From positions 5,828,001 to 5,892,000 of the forward strand of contig CM069869.1 in assembly GCA_036172665.1 (NCBI GenBank): a stretch of 64,000 bases of DNA. Direction: 5' to 3'. Under the pieces are notes generated by a model, which searched no databases, was not told the origin of the DNA, and saw only the letters and a program-made list of their open reading frames with translations. Below are positions 46,191 to 58,450 of this stretch, piece after piece. The DNA is from Prosopocoilus inquinatus (Eukaryota > Arthropoda > Insecta > Coleoptera > Lucanidae). Both the position numbers and the translations under genes were made by a program. Within the stretch, counting starts at the first letter, position 1; the number at the start of each line of letters is the position of its first letter.

Positions 46191-49093
46191 TAATTACATT
46201 CATTACACTATTTTAAGGCCACATGTACATTTGTAAGAACTTTGTTGAAGGAAATAGCGCATCGATGGGATGGCAGCTTTCTTTTACACCGTCTGTTTCA
46301 CTTAAACTAGAAAAACAAGTGAGAATAAGCTATAATAAACACTTTAACGAAACGCAATTGTTTACGTAACAAAATACACTACAACAAATAATAGCATGTC
46401 TATATTTTACCATTTAATGGCATAGTACTAGCGTTTCTAAATAAAAACTGTCTCGACAGCGCCCGATATTTGCTTTTATAATCAATGTACACGCTCTCGA
46501 TACATGTGGAAACATCCGGAATCTTCGCGGTCGCACTAGATTATTCTACAGCTTTCCCGAAGGTACTTGGTGGGGGTATTGCGAATGTTTCAGGCAACAA
46601 ATCGTAATCTCCGTGAATTCAAGACACATGGTTTACATAAAAATCAAAGAATTTAAGACAAGACCGAAGAAAATCATAAAAACACGTCTGCATTTTTAAA
46701 TTGAAGCGAAACGAAATAAGTAAATAACCGATCATAGTCGGCGACTTTGTTTGGAATTACCAACAGGAGTCTTTGCCATATAATTAGATAAATTATTTTT
46801 ATCACATTTGTTGTGTATTTGTGTGTGGTTTTTAATGAAGTACCTTATCACATTTGAAAGTTTTGCTTGCGAAGGTACAGTCCTGTTGACTGCACCAAAA
46901 AATATTATTATATTTTGCTTTCGTTGTAAACCATAAAATAGCAACAGATATGAAAGTGTAAAACAATTGACATTTCATACTTCCCTTAGCTGATTTAGAT
47001 TTTTATACACAAGGTGTCTCTAAACCTTTGTCTTTAAATGAAACTGTAGGTTCCTCGTTACATAAGTGATTAATTCTCCAAATCTGAAATTTTTTGCCCA
47101 AAAATGAAAAACTGATCTATCACAAGCAAGTGCAGTCGCTTTGCTTTGAAACCTCTGCTTGGTTTACGACTTGTTTCAGGAATTTATTCCGATAAAGGCA
47201 ATAAACCGCAATAAAACTTTTTATTTACTTTTAGAAAAACTCGGTCAAGGTCTTGTTGTATACGAATATGAATCCGACTTGCGGACGTCGGCATGTTTAT
47301 TTGTATTTTCAACATATGATAAGTAAGAACGTTTGTTTACGCACCTTTTTGTAATAGACAATAACAGTTACGTTAAAAACGAGTACCTAATCTTCGTTAG
47401 ATTTTGTTAAAGTAATGAAACATCTTCGTACTCTAGTTTTGTAACTGCGTTGAAAATCCGTGAAATTATTTTTTAATTATCGCACTAATAGCTGCAGAAT
47501 AAGTATTGTAAGAGCAGAAACTATTCCTATTGTGGAAACGGAAAGCAAGAATTGGAGTACGAGTATAATGAAAAATTTAAATAAATTAGATTGCTTGTAT
47601 ATACAATAATCTATGGGTTCAAAATAAGTGTTTGAATAACTTCGCTAGCTCTCAATCGAACTATTTTATTAATTGTTTACATTCCAACACAAAACGCATG
47701 TTTTTATAAGGATAATATTGAATCTGAATTTCTGCGTCGGCTTAAACCATAAAGACATAAAAAACTCTCGCCTAGTGCAGACGTTTATTTCGTCTTTTCG
47801 TCGTAGTTTTAATAAAGAAACAAATTTATTTTTGCTGTACAAATACAACAACTTTAGTAATCAACATTGTAAATTGGCAATTTAAAAATTAATATGATGT
47901 AAGAATTTCCTCTTTTTCGATCGTCTTTAGATTGAATTTTATAAATTTAACTGTTAAAGTACGGATTAGCGCAAAACTAATCATCAATTAATGCAACACG
48001 CACAGAATATTTTAAACTATTAAGAACTTACCTAGTTACAAAATTTATCTGCTTTTAAAATTAACAAAAAGCACGATACTTGCCCTGCCTTAAGTATAAT
48101 ATCTGTGCATTAGGTCATGGTCTGCGTTTTTATGACTTTTTATGGCCTCGAACGTCGGAGAATAGTTGAAAACCAAGCTCCGCCGGAACATTTAAGCTGT
48201 ATTCAGCGACCCTCAAACAATTTCTATAAATAAGTAAAATAATTTCTATCTGCGTTATTATTGCTATCTGACCAACAGTTGTATAAGAAATTTTGCTTCT
48301 TTTCTTGACCACTATTTGTGGTTTCAATTAAAGACATAGGTTTAGAGACACGCTGTATTTTGCGACAGTTTCCTCGATTAGTATTAATATTCGTTTCAAT
48401 GGAAGACTAGATTATTTCGATCATTCGTTCGCGAACAAAATCTATAATAACGAACGAATTGATTTTATCTTAATGTTAGTGAATCATTCATTCGCAAGTG
48501 ACACAATTCCTTCGTGGAAAACATCTTCATAAGCCTGCGGCCTGCGGTAATAAACAACATCGTCCTTTCACATCAAGCCTTACCAGAGTAGCGAAAATGT
48601 GACTTTCAGACATGACGTTGATTAAAGATATTTTTATAATGTTGCCGATGATAACTTATACACTTGCGGTTTCTCTGAAGCGATTACGGTAAACCCCAAA
48701 AATCGTAATGTATCAGCAGCAATCATTCCAAAGTGTATAGTTTTTCCTTGAACTGTTTTCTTGCAAATCGTCGAAGACATTTCTGCGAACGCGACAGGAA
48801 ATCATTATGTAAAATCGTCGAGATTTAATTTTTTTTCCTTGCACTTATTAACACTGACACTGATGGCGTGGCGTGATTATTACTGCCGTGTGTTTTCCCA
48901 ATCGCGATAATACATCGATCGCATGTCTCTCTCTCTGCCAACTTGTGGTTTTTTCCTAAATGATTTATTATTAAATAGTTTAGAAAAATGATTGCAGCCG
49001 TAAAACACGACCGGGCCAATTAATTAATCGAGGTGGGTACTTTCAAGAAACCGACGACGAGTTCGTCTATTCGCTGCTCGGAGAAGAAAGCTG
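46191..49093. other. Long stretch without recognisable gene or element
   Basis: No repeat ends, coding motifs or RNA genes were found. Small frames (46732-46944, 47669-47885, 48130-48327, 48825-49019) have no domain. 46480-46600 and 48480-48560 have higher CpG. This is the best candidate in the window for unique host noncoding DNA. Confidence 0.4.
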
Positions 49094-49436
49094 GCTAAAT
49101 TGGGTGTTTTTGGTGGAACCGGAAATGGCACACATAATTTTCAACAAGTTCCTGTAGCATATATCTTTGTCACTCGCCTGTAGCTAAACTTAATTGTAAC
49201 AAACGTTTATTTACAACAATCTTAAAGATAATATTGTGAAACTGCATTTTACAGTTTTTATGAAGTTTGCTAAATTGGGTGTTTTCGGTGGAACCGGAAA
49301 TGGCACACATAACTTTCAACAAGTTCCTGTCGCGTATCCTTGTCGCTCACGAAGCTAAACTTGTAATTGTAACAAACGTGTATTCACAACAATCTTAACG
49401 ATAATATTGTGAAACTGTATTTTACGGTTTTTATGA
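49094..49436. repeat. 175-bp tandem duplication
   Basis: GCTAAATTGGGTGTTTTTGG starts at 49094 and again at 49269, and both copies run through GGAACCGGAAATGGCACACA, CAACAAGTTCCTG, TAACAAACGT and GATAATATTGTGAAACTG. Divergence is modest (several substitutions and small gaps), so it is not an assembly duplicate. Confidence 0.85.
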
Positions 49437-49926
49437 TCTGGTAATCCACACCGAAGTTTAAAAATACAGCGCGGCGAATTTTCTAATAAACAAACGAGGT
49501 ATTTTAAGTGTGAGCATTATGAAATGTGAACGGATTCTTTGCGTTATTTTCTTAAAATAGTTTTTTATGACTTTATTAACCTTTTAACTGCGGAAGGCGT
49601 TTTAATAAGCTACTTGGCGAAAATTACACCGGCATGGTGGTCCTCTGAGAAACCCGGGTATTGCAATCGCAAACCAATTAAGTCGTTTTACGTACCATTA
49701 CTCGAACCGAAGTCTAAATAGATCGGTTTGAAACTACATACACAGTTTCAGAAGCCAATGAACGAGTTTTGCTCAATCACGGACCGAGGTCCAAAAGAAA
49801 TCAATCCAGGTCTGAACCAATAAGAGTCCGGTTTTGGAATTCGTCGTACCCTAGAGCGAAAACAGACACTTTAAACTAAAACTAATACACAAGTGGAATA
49901 AACGATTAAAATATTATATTATACTA
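49437..49926. other. No gene; weak match to 20000-20110
   Basis: ATTACTCGAACCGAAGTCTA and GAAGCCAATGA at 49698-49760 resemble the block near 20015. Otherwise nothing is recognised. Confidence 0.3.
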
Positions 49927-49928
49927 TA

Positions 49929-51886
49929 CAGGGTTAGTTAAAAGTATGGAGACGGCGATTTATTGTCGTTAATATTCATTTTAGAAAATTATGTTCAATA
50001 TAAAAGTTCGTTATGAAATTATTATCTACATTTGAGGATACTCGAATTTTTTTTTCTTCAATGGTTTTTAAGTTACGACGTCATCGATATTTGTTTGAAA
50101 TGACTATATACTATATGACCTATATTTCTGATTATTGATTTCGATAGTTCATTCTATTCTCTTTTCAACGGTATACAAAGTTCAGTATGTTACATTTGAA
50201 AAGAAATTGAGAAAAAGTGCCTTAAAGTTCAAATATTAAAGATCCATTAAATTAGCAGAATTAATCTAGATAGCCAAAGCGAGGCGATAAACAAATGCGA
50301 GCGAGGTAACTTTATCAGTGGTTATTGTTTATGTCAAATAGTTGACATATTTCAATTGTGCAATTTGTTGCTGTTAATATTAGCAATGGCGAGTTTAAGT
50401 GAACGTGAAAGAATTGAAATACTTATGATGCTGGGTTATCGAAATAGAGGCAGAAGTTTACAAGACGTTTGTAATTTATTTAATGACACGCATCCAAACA
50501 GAAATCCAATTTCTAAATCCGTTGTTGGTAAAACCTTAAAACGCTTTAAACAAACCGGTAGTGTTAAAGATTTGCCAAGGAGTGGTAGACCTAGAACAGC
50601 GAAAAGCGATGATAAAAAACTGAATGTTCTATTGGCCGTATCTGAAGATTCCCATTTATCAACCAATCAATCAGCGGCCAATCACAATATTTCACAGTCA
50701 TCGGTCGTTTCAATTTTAAAAAGTGAAAAGTATAAACCTTATAAGGTACAACTTCTACACGAGTTGACGGAAGATGATTTTGATAGGAGACTACAATTTT
50801 GTGAAGAAATGTCAAATATTTGCAACAATAATGCAAATTTCGTCTACAATATTCTTTTCTCTGACGAAGCTACCTTTTGTCTTATCGGTGAAGTAAACAG
50901 ACATAATTGCAGATATTGGTCATCGGAAAATCCTTTTTGATTTATGGAGCACCATACGCAGTACCCCCAAAAGGTTAATGTTTGGGTTGGCATTCTAGGG
51001 GATCATACTATCGGTCCCTTTTTCATCAATGGCAATTTAACTTTGGCTCTGTATTTGCAGTTATTGCAAAATGAAATTATACCTGCTTGTGCTATGCTGT
51101 ATCCAGATGAAAACAATGAACACCTTCCCAATAACAGTATCTGGTTCCAGCACGATGGCGCCCCACCACATTATGGTGTCAATGTTCGTCAATATTTGGA
51201 TAACGTCTTTCCAAACAGATTGATTGGGAGACGAAGAAGTATTGAATGGCCAGCTCGTTCGCCTGATTTAAACCCATTAGATTTTTTTCTTTGGGGATAC
51301 GTAAAAAACAAGGTTTACAAAGATAAGCCCAACGATGTCGAAGATTTAAAAATCCCAATTACCAGAACGATAGAAGAAATTCCCCGAGAATTTTTACAAA
51401 ATTCTATTCAGGGTTTTGTAAATCGATTGGGTGATTGTCAAATTAGAAATGGAGAACAATTTGAACACTTCTTTAATTTAGTTAGTTATTAATTTGTTTT
51501 TAATGATAAGATTGTGACTGATAAGTTTATTGCAAATAAATGAGTCTAGTTACCGTGTTAATTAATTCTGCTAATTTAATGGATCTTTAATATTTGAACT
51601 TTAAGGCACTTTTTCTCATTTTTTTTTCAAATGTAACATACTGAACATTGTATAACGTTGAAAAGAGAATAGAATGAACTATCGAAATCAATAATCAGAA
51701 ATATAGGTTGTCATTTCAAACAAATATCGATGACGTCGTAACTTAAAAACAATTGAAGAAAAAAAAAATTCAAGTATCCTCAAATGTAGATAATAATTTC
51801 ATAACAAACTTTTGTATTGAACATAATTTCCTAAAATGAATATTAACGACAATAAGTCGCCGTCTCCATACTTTTAACTAACCCTG
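49929..51886 (+). mobile_element. DD41D Tc1/mariner element with long terminal inverted repeats
   Basis: Element of 1958 bp with TA at 49927-49928 and 51887-51888. The ends are CAGGGTTAGTTAAAAGTATG and its inverse. The terminal inverted repeats are unusually long: 49929-50265 against 51561-51886, with few differences over some 330 bp. One transposase gene fills the centre. The high similarity of the arms and the almost intact gene suggest recent insertion. Confidence 0.93.
50386..51492 (+). pseudogene. DD41D transposase, one premature stop
   Basis: From ATG 50386 the frame is open to TAA at 51490-51492 (368 codons) except for TGA at codon 185 (50938-50940), where TGG is the likely ancestor since related proteins have Trp there. 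I chose this ATG because MASLSERERIEILMMLGY begins the helix-turn-helix region; the frame extends ten codons upstream. FKQTGSVKDLPRSGRPRTA is the GRPR-like linker. Catalytic Asp residues are in LFSDEATF (about residue 160), FQHDGAPPH (257) and DLNPLDFFLW (299); 41 residues separate the last two. WPARSPDLNP is typical of Tc1/mariner. With the stop read as sense, all domains are present. Whether any readthrough occurs is unknown. Confidence 0.93.
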
Positions 51887-51889
51887 TAT

Positions 51890-53560
51890 ATATTATTTAT
51901 TTATTTAAATTCTTTCACCGTTGAGTGTCGGATTACAATACAAAATAATACAATATCTAATAAAATGTAATTTTAACTCTTCTTGGTTATTTTATTCCAT
52001 GCCTTTCTATCTCTTCTCAGGTTGTTTTTTATATCTCTCCACTGTAGGTCCCTGTTTTCCGCTGCTTTTTGTACCTGTTCACTCCATTTCATTCTTGGTC
52101 TACCTACTTTCTTTTTAGAAATCTCGTCTCTATTGCCATGATTTTATTCTCATTTCTTTTATTGATCGTCCAGGATTCACTGCCATAGATTAAAGAAGGT
52201 CTTACCACTTTCTTGTATGCTTCCAGTTTTATTTGATCCGGGATTTCTTTTTCATAGAACGTGGTTTCTAGTATATTGTATATTTTTCTCACCTTTTCCT
52301 ATTCTTTCCATTTCTTCTCTGTCTATTTCCCCTTCGTTTCCTATTGTTTTACCCAAATATTTAAAATTCGTCACTTGTTTTAGTTTTTGCCCTTGTATAT
52401 TGATATTGTGGCGTGCGTCCTTCTTTGAAATAATCACAATTTTTGGTCTTTTTATGTTTATTTCAATATTTACTTTCCTGCGTCCGTATTGGTAAATATT
52501 CACATTTTTCTTTATAATTTTTCCTCTGGTATTAACACCAATACAAATACAAATAGTAGTTCCAATATTGTTATTTTATTCAGTCACCATTTTCCCACTT
52601 CCATATTACTACTTTTGTGTTCCACAAATTTTCACAGTATCATCTGTGAATACTGAAAATAGAAATGGACGAAGAACACACCTTGATTTAAACTTGTTTT
52701 CGTTTCCTCCTTACCTTATTTCTTACATCTTTGTATAATACTTTAATGGCCTATCAATTCTTTTTCTTCTCCTATTCTTTCCAGACTGGTCCAGACATCC
52801 TTTCTCTGCACCCTGTCAAATGCCTTTTTAAGGCTTATAAAGCAGCGTTTCCTTCTTTTTCCTTATCAGTTTTTCTCCTTGTTGTCTAATTATTGAAATT
52901 GAATCCTGTGTAGTTCTACGAAATCGATTTTGCGACTCTTCTAACGAGTTTTCAATTTTCTCTCTCGATCTCTTCTCAATCAGTCTGGTTCGTGCTTTGT
53001 CGGATACGCTGGCTAATGTGAGTTCTCTGTCTTTTGGATCACTTTTCTTATACATAGGTAGTACTATTCCTAGATTCCAGTCTGAGGTTATGACCTCTGC
53101 AGCTTTATTCCCCATGTAATTTAACATTTTCCCCGTGAACTGTCCTTGTTTCTTCCATTTCTTCCTCATTCCGTTAATTCTTTGAAGTATTCCTTCCATC
53201 TTTGCAATATTTCTTTATCTTCGGATATCACATTCCCGTTCTTATTTTTTATATTTCTTAATGTGGGCGGTTTCTTTTGGCATCACTGCTTTAGAGTGTT
53301 GTAGAACAGTTTTCCTTCTTTTCCTTTACAATCTGCTTTGTTTCTGTTCTTGTTTTTTTGGGTTCAGTTCCAGACAGTACTTTTTCCATTTTCCTTTTTC
53401 TCTTTGATTTTTTGTTGTATTTTCGTTGATGACCATCTACTTATCTTCCTAGATGTATTCACAATTTGATTTAGTTCAAAACTAATTCTTGTCGCTTCTA
53501 GAACGTTTTCTTTAAAATGTCTCCATTTAGTTTCTGTATCTGAAGCTTTAGATATTTAAT
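51890..53560 (-). pseudogene. LINE reverse transcriptase remnant (RTE-like), minus strand
   Basis: In transcript order: a pre-RT segment at about 53540-53210 (KWRHFKENVLEATRISFE, then NIKNKNGNVISEDKE, broken by stops). RT fingers follow at 53199-52828 (DWNLGIVLPMYKKSDPKDRE, EESQNRFRRTTQDS). Palm sequence is missing. 52503-52252 gives VTNFKYLGKTIGNEGEIDR. 52292-52104 gives EIPDQIKLEAYKKVVRPSLI and YGSESWTINKR, the C-terminal region. The 3' tail is AAATAAATAAAT-like (plus strand 51890-51912), directly beside the DD41D element. The catalytic box is deleted. Clade assignment is tentative. Confidence 0.82.
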
Positions 53561-54115
53561 TTAAATGAAGGCATTTATTAATGTGATGATCAGGCATTCT
53601 ATTTTTAATTATGTTGGTATTATACTCTATTTCATTCACCACATATTGCCTTATTTTGAGTATATAGGCCCTATATCTTTTCCGTTTTATTTATTTATTT
53701 TTAATTTGACGATTTTAGTTTACAAATAATTTCCTAATCTGAAATCCACAAAATATTTCATATGAGGCCCGTATGACACCTGTATCTATCAATTTGTAAC
53801 AATATTTTCACAATAATTGACATTGTGTCACGAGGCTCTTAGACCTGAATTAATTTAATGAAGTAGCATCGAATAAGAATTATATTTTTAGTAAATTTTT
53901 CTATTTGATTTTATTTTCATTTTGGTTTAAGATTTTGAAATACATTCTTCCATCTATTCTAAGCTTTAGAAACTTGGGTATCCCCTAATGGGAGATTTAT
54001 AAATCGAATAGATTTATCTCATAGATAAGAAGCATTAGAGGTTAATTTTAAATTAACGTCCTTTAAATTGCAAGGACGTATAGAGCTACCGATTTAAACA
54101 GGGATTATTTTCTAG
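53561..54115. other. No feature recognised
   Basis: AT-rich spacer between two LINE remnants in opposite orientation. Confidence 0.4.
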
Positions 54116-55640
54116 TGGGAGTAGAACTAAAATGTAAGACATTAAGAGAAGTGAAAAGCAAAATAAAAAGACGAAGAATGTTAGATATGGGACAGAGGTA
54201 TCATACTGCAGAGGCGGAATCGGAATGCAATCGGTTTCTAAAAGCTAGTAAAGATGTAAAAAAAAAATAGGAACTGGACGGGTGAAGAATGTGCAATAAA
54301 GGAAACAGAGATACGAGAGGGATTGAGAATTAAAGCGCCTCAAACAAGTCAAGCAGCACGCAAAAGTCAAAAGGGCAAAAAAGAGAGTTATGAATGAACA
54401 TAAACAAGTAGAGGAAGAAAATAAGGATTTTTTAGGGAAATAAACAAACGAAAACAGAAACATATAGCACGTGGTGTATATTAAAGATGAGAAAGGAGAG
54501 GCAACAAAAAAGGAAGAGAGAATAAGGGACAGATGGGAAAAATATTTTTGCGTAATAATTAATAAGGGTGCAGATGAAGAGGGAGGAGATGAAGACAATG
54601 GGCAAGCAATCACAAGAGAAGAAAATGAAAAAGTAAATACTGAGCCACAAAAGAAGAATTTGAAGAAGTTTTAAAAACGTGAAAAACAACAAGAGTCAAA
54701 ATGGAAACGCAGCAGAAAATATAAAATATGGACGAGAAGTTGTAAAAGACAAATTATGGGAGCTAGTAAAAAGCTGAGCAAGTGCAACAATAGTGCTTTT
54801 GTTGAAAAAAAGAGACGAAACATAGTATACTAATTATAGAGGCACATCTACGTTAGACATAGCTTACAAAATTATGGCAACGGTAATTAAAGTAAGACTC
54901 GAGGTATTAAGTGGAAGGACATATAAGACTCTAACTAACTCAACACACTAAAAGAAGCACTTACAGAATATTGTGATTACAGAATTCCAGCAATAAACCT
55001 AGATTTGGTGAAAAGATTATAATTGATTAGAATCCTAAACGAATTAAAATGTACAAAAATTACACACTAATGGCCAGTTGCTCCGAACACTTAAACCGAG
55101 CTTAACTTTAAGTACTGCTTATAATGTGACATTTGAGGTTACACAACATTTAGTATATCACATTCTAAGCGGTGCTTAAAGTTAAGCTCGGCTTAAGTGT
55201 TTGGTGCAACTGGCGCTAAGTGCGAAAGAACTCTCTAGGTATACAAAAATTAGAATGTATAAGACAATATTAAATCAATTGTACTGCATGGCTGCCAAAC
55301 ATGGGTTAAGTAAGAAGACGCAAGAACTGCTGTTGAGGGGGAAAAGGAAAACAATCAGAAGGATAGCACTGAAAATAGATATGGTAATAAAAGCAAGGAG
55401 GTTACAGTGGCTTGGATATTTCGCAAGAATGGCAAAATCAATAGCTGGAAAAGCATCAGAACGGAAAAAAGAGAAGAAGATCACGAAAAAAATGGGAGGG
55501 AGGCAGTTCAGATAGATCATCCGAAAGAGAAAAACATAAACGATTGGAAGAAGGAAGCAAGAAACAGAGTCAAATTATAAAGGACTATAAAGGAACTAAA
55601 AGACATATTAAAGGCTATGCTGTATAAATTCCATAACCAG
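54116..55640 (+). pseudogene. LINE remnant (RTE-like), plus strand, with MITE inside
   Basis: The 5' part at 54116-54680 is pre-RT linker: VYIKDEKGEATKKEERIRDR then WEKYF, the usual lead into RT. 54680-55060 is shift-ridden and the palm is lost. After the MITE at 55071-55216 the C-terminal region is open at 55201-55515 (LSRYTKIRMYKTILNQL and KARRLQWLGYFARMAKS). The last part to about 55640 (NDWKKEARNRVK-like) resembles the tail. A large internal deletion removed the catalytic core. Same type as the minus-strand LINE at 51890. Confidence 0.8.
55071..55216. mobile_element. 146-bp Harbinger-type MITE inside a LINE
   Basis: TGGCCAGTTGCTCCGAACAC is mirrored by GTGTTTGGTGCAACTGGCGC; arms include ACTTAAACCGAGCTTAACTT. 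TAA flanks it at 55068-55070 and 55217-55219. LINE coding similarity resumes right after the right flank. Confidence 0.85.
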
Positions 55641-55721
55641 ATTATTTATGCTCTTAAGGCTACGTTGTATGAAATATTTAGGTTCGATTTCACAATAGGA
55701 CTTTAAATTTAAAATTACTTA

Positions 55722-55849
55722 GGCCCGGTTTCACCATCACAGTTTAACTTTAAACTCAGTTTTATTCCTATGGAAACAATTATCCTTGCAATTGTTACCA
55801 TGGGAATAAAGCGAAGTTTAAAGTTAAACTGTGATGGTGAAACCGAGCC
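55722..55849. mobile_element. 128-bp Harbinger-type MITE
   Basis: GGCCCGGTTTCACCATCACA is mirrored by TGTGATGGTGAAACCGAGCC, arms about 40 bp with AGTTTAACTTTAAAC in both. TTA lies at 55719-55721 and 55850-55852. Confidence 0.88.
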
Positions 55850-56620
55850 TTAAACCTAAAAAGATACATTTCTTTTCCTATTCTTAAAGAGACTTTAAAT
55901 TAAAGCTTCCTTAAAGTCTGATTATGAAAACGGTTATTAAATTTGGTTTAGCTTAAACCTTAACATAGAACGTGACATAATATGCTATACGTCAAAAGGT
56001 GTGTCGCATTTTAACTTTAGCTTACATTTAATCCTGGTTTAAATCTTTTATGCATATTTTGTATGTACACTCTTCACTCAATCAAAGCAGTTTGTGGACG
56101 TATTTGTGTCTATCAATCAAATTTAAGAATGTTAAGCCATGATAGACGTAAGTCAACAAAACTCAATAACTTCTTTTATATTTTTGGAATAAGACGTGTA
56201 GTATGAAGACATACCTATAATTCCTTTCTATTGCAATCCCTGTTATTAACACACCTCTTCGTTTGACTTGCTCACTATCAATACGCTCATTATCTGTTAC
56301 AGAAATCGGTTGCCACATTAGAAACTGCTTTCAAAATTAGGTAATTTATTCCTTAATACGTCAAAATTATATTTTTTTCTTAAAAGGAAATAGTAATTTG
56401 AAACATCGCAAATCAACTTGATGAAAATTCTACCAATTGCTTATTTTGCATAGAGAGGCAGGAAATATTAAGTTTCTCATAAATATGTAAGGCAGTTCAA
56501 TAAGGTTAGGGTTTGATTTTGGCCTCAACTGCCACATGATTTTTTAATTTCCAATAAAATAGAATACTCAAAAAAAATCTGCCGTATTTACAATGTATAT
56601 TTATTAAACTGAAAGGTATA
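55850..56620. other. No feature recognised
   Basis: AT-rich, with no coding frame or inverted ends that I can pair. Confidence 0.4.
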
Positions 56621-57054
56621 ATATACGGGGTGTGTCATTACTATGATTTCTTCAGCAGCCCCTTAATTATTAGGTATTAGTTATAAAATAAAATGTCTTC
56701 TACAAAATTATCGTCTAAAATAAGTTATACTAAGTGATTTGTATAGTTGTGCAAATATTTTACACAGTGATAATACATATTAAAAGGATGAAAAATAATC
56801 AAACTTGCCTACACAAATGTTTATAGTTTTCGAGAAAAATAGAGAGTTTTTTTTTGGAGTGCGATTTTTTTCCAATCGATTCTTAACATATCGAGATTCG
56901 ACTTCAAGCGTGCGATAGCTAAATTTTACGCGCACAAATACAGTGACTCTTCAAAAAAATTTTGTATAAGGCATTACTAGAAGAATTGTGACATTTTGTT
57001 GTTATCTGTCGGCAGTTCAAATATTTCCACAACTACGAAAAACGCCCCGTATAT
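56621..57054. mobile_element. About 430-bp MITE with TA-type ends
   Basis: ATATACGGGGTGTGTC (56621) is mirrored by AACGCCCCGTATAT ending at 57054. TA flanks are consistent with a Tc1/mariner-type insertion. There is no ORF. Inverted similarity is limited to about 14 bp. Confidence 0.55.
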
Positions 57055-57800
57055 TAGTAAATTATTTTCACGTATACAACATGTTCCAAAAGTAAGTTAG
57101 CCACTTAACTAAGAAAATATCTTCCACAAAGGTTATTAACGTCTAAAATCAAGTCTACATTACTAAATTATTTTCACATATACAGCATGTTTTGAAAGAA
57201 ACCTATTCGCTAAAGTCGTACTTTTTAAAAACGAAATGCAGCAATTTTTAGTGCCTTTTTCGATAGAACTCTTAACATATAACCGCTAAATCAAATTAAA
57301 TTGAAGTTTCCGCTTGTAATTAACGAAGAAAATATTATCACAATTTCATGATTGCTTTTTTCTCCGACGTTTCGTAATTATAGCATTTAATTCTCAGCCA
57401 CGCTCAAATTAATTTCGTACGACCGCAAACCGAGAATTAAGGCGAACGCAAACGATCACTTTAAAGCAACCTATTCATTATGTACGTATGTACACGCCAG
57501 GTAGGTATAAAAGAATCAACAGGTAGGTCCCAAACCTTTGGAGATCATCGAGTTATTCCGTTAAGAGCTGGCGGTATACGTATGTTTAGGTATACGGTGC
57601 CGTTATGACGTTTAATGCACATTTGCCATTCGTGCGAAATTCAAAATATCATTCGAAGGTAGATATGTATTTATAGCATTTTCGATTGCTGCACTTAATG
57701 GTCGAAAGTATCTTCATGTGGTATCATTACGTGTGGTTAAAACAGGAAGCAAATATTCCGAGCGCAGAGCCTTAAAACAATTTCTAATGACGATGTGGAG
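57055..57800. other. No gene; short direct repeat
   Basis: AAATTATTTTCACGTATACA at about 57060 recurs at about 57170 as AAATTATTTTCACATATACA, both followed by (A)CATGTT. Otherwise nothing is recognised. Confidence 0.4.
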
Positions 57801-57878
57801 GTTATGTTTATAAACATATAAAATAGCGACATCTTACTATCGCTTTTTGACCTAACATTGCAGTATGTTATGTTTATA
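57801..57878. mobile_element. 54-bp remnant of the hammerhead-carrying element, with 12-bp flanking repeats
   Basis: GTTATGTTTATA lies at 57801-57812 and 57867-57878. The 54-bp insert contains ATAAAATAGCGACATCTTAC and TATCGCTTTTTGACCTAACA, matching the first 48 bp of the element at 13347-13563. The shared boundary supports that sequence as a true element end. The ribozyme part is absent. Confidence 0.65.
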
Positions 57879-57994
57879 ATTACATATTTTGTGAGCTTAC
57901 AGGGTATTTTTGTAATGTTCAAAATTTACGGTGGCATTAAATAAAGATAATTTCAAACAAGTATCAAGTACATATTAGCCCATGGATGACGTAA

Positions 57995-58450
57995 TTTAAA
58001 GTAAGAACAAGTTCTTTTAATCTTAAACTGAACAGAATTGTGTTTAGAAATGCACTCAACGTTTCGCTGTAAATCTATAGCACTCAACGTTTCGCTATAA
58101 ATCTATAGCGAAACGTTGAATGTATTTGTAAACATAATTCTGTCCGGTTTAAGATTAAAAAACTTTTTACTTACATTTCTGATCAGACAAGAAATGAATT
58201 TGTAAATAAAAGTATTTATACAGGATTTAGAGGAGGATCGTTTGTGTTATGTTACACTGTTATAAATACATTTCATAACAGTAAGTCTAAAGTTATATAT
58301 GTAGTAATTTGCTCCTTTAAAGGTTGCAATGTGTCGCATAATAAATAACTTGAAAAAAACTTGTTGGTGCTGCAGCTTTTTATAGGTTTTCTAATTGCTT
58401 ATAGGTGTACACGACATCGTTTCTGTTAGCGGCTATTATGTTTCCCTCCT
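57995..58450 (-). repeat. Penelope-associated repeat (copy 2), inverted junction
   Basis: 58360-58450 on the minus strand matches 3895-3985 (AGGAGGGAAACATAATAGCC, CCTATAAGCAATTAGAAAAC). 58005-58170 is a palindrome-like fusion: GAAACGTTGARTG modules occur twice on the minus strand (about 58055-58070 and 58083-58095) and once on the plus strand (58110-58123), and the TCTGTCCGGTTTAAGATTAA tail appears in both orientations. None of the three modules keeps an upstream CTGANGA, so no complete hammerhead remains. Inverted tandem copies are known for Penelope-like elements. Confidence 0.6.

Noticed and set aside
50591..50836. Minus-strand frames inside the DD41D transposase
   Set aside because: Shadow of the transposase gene.
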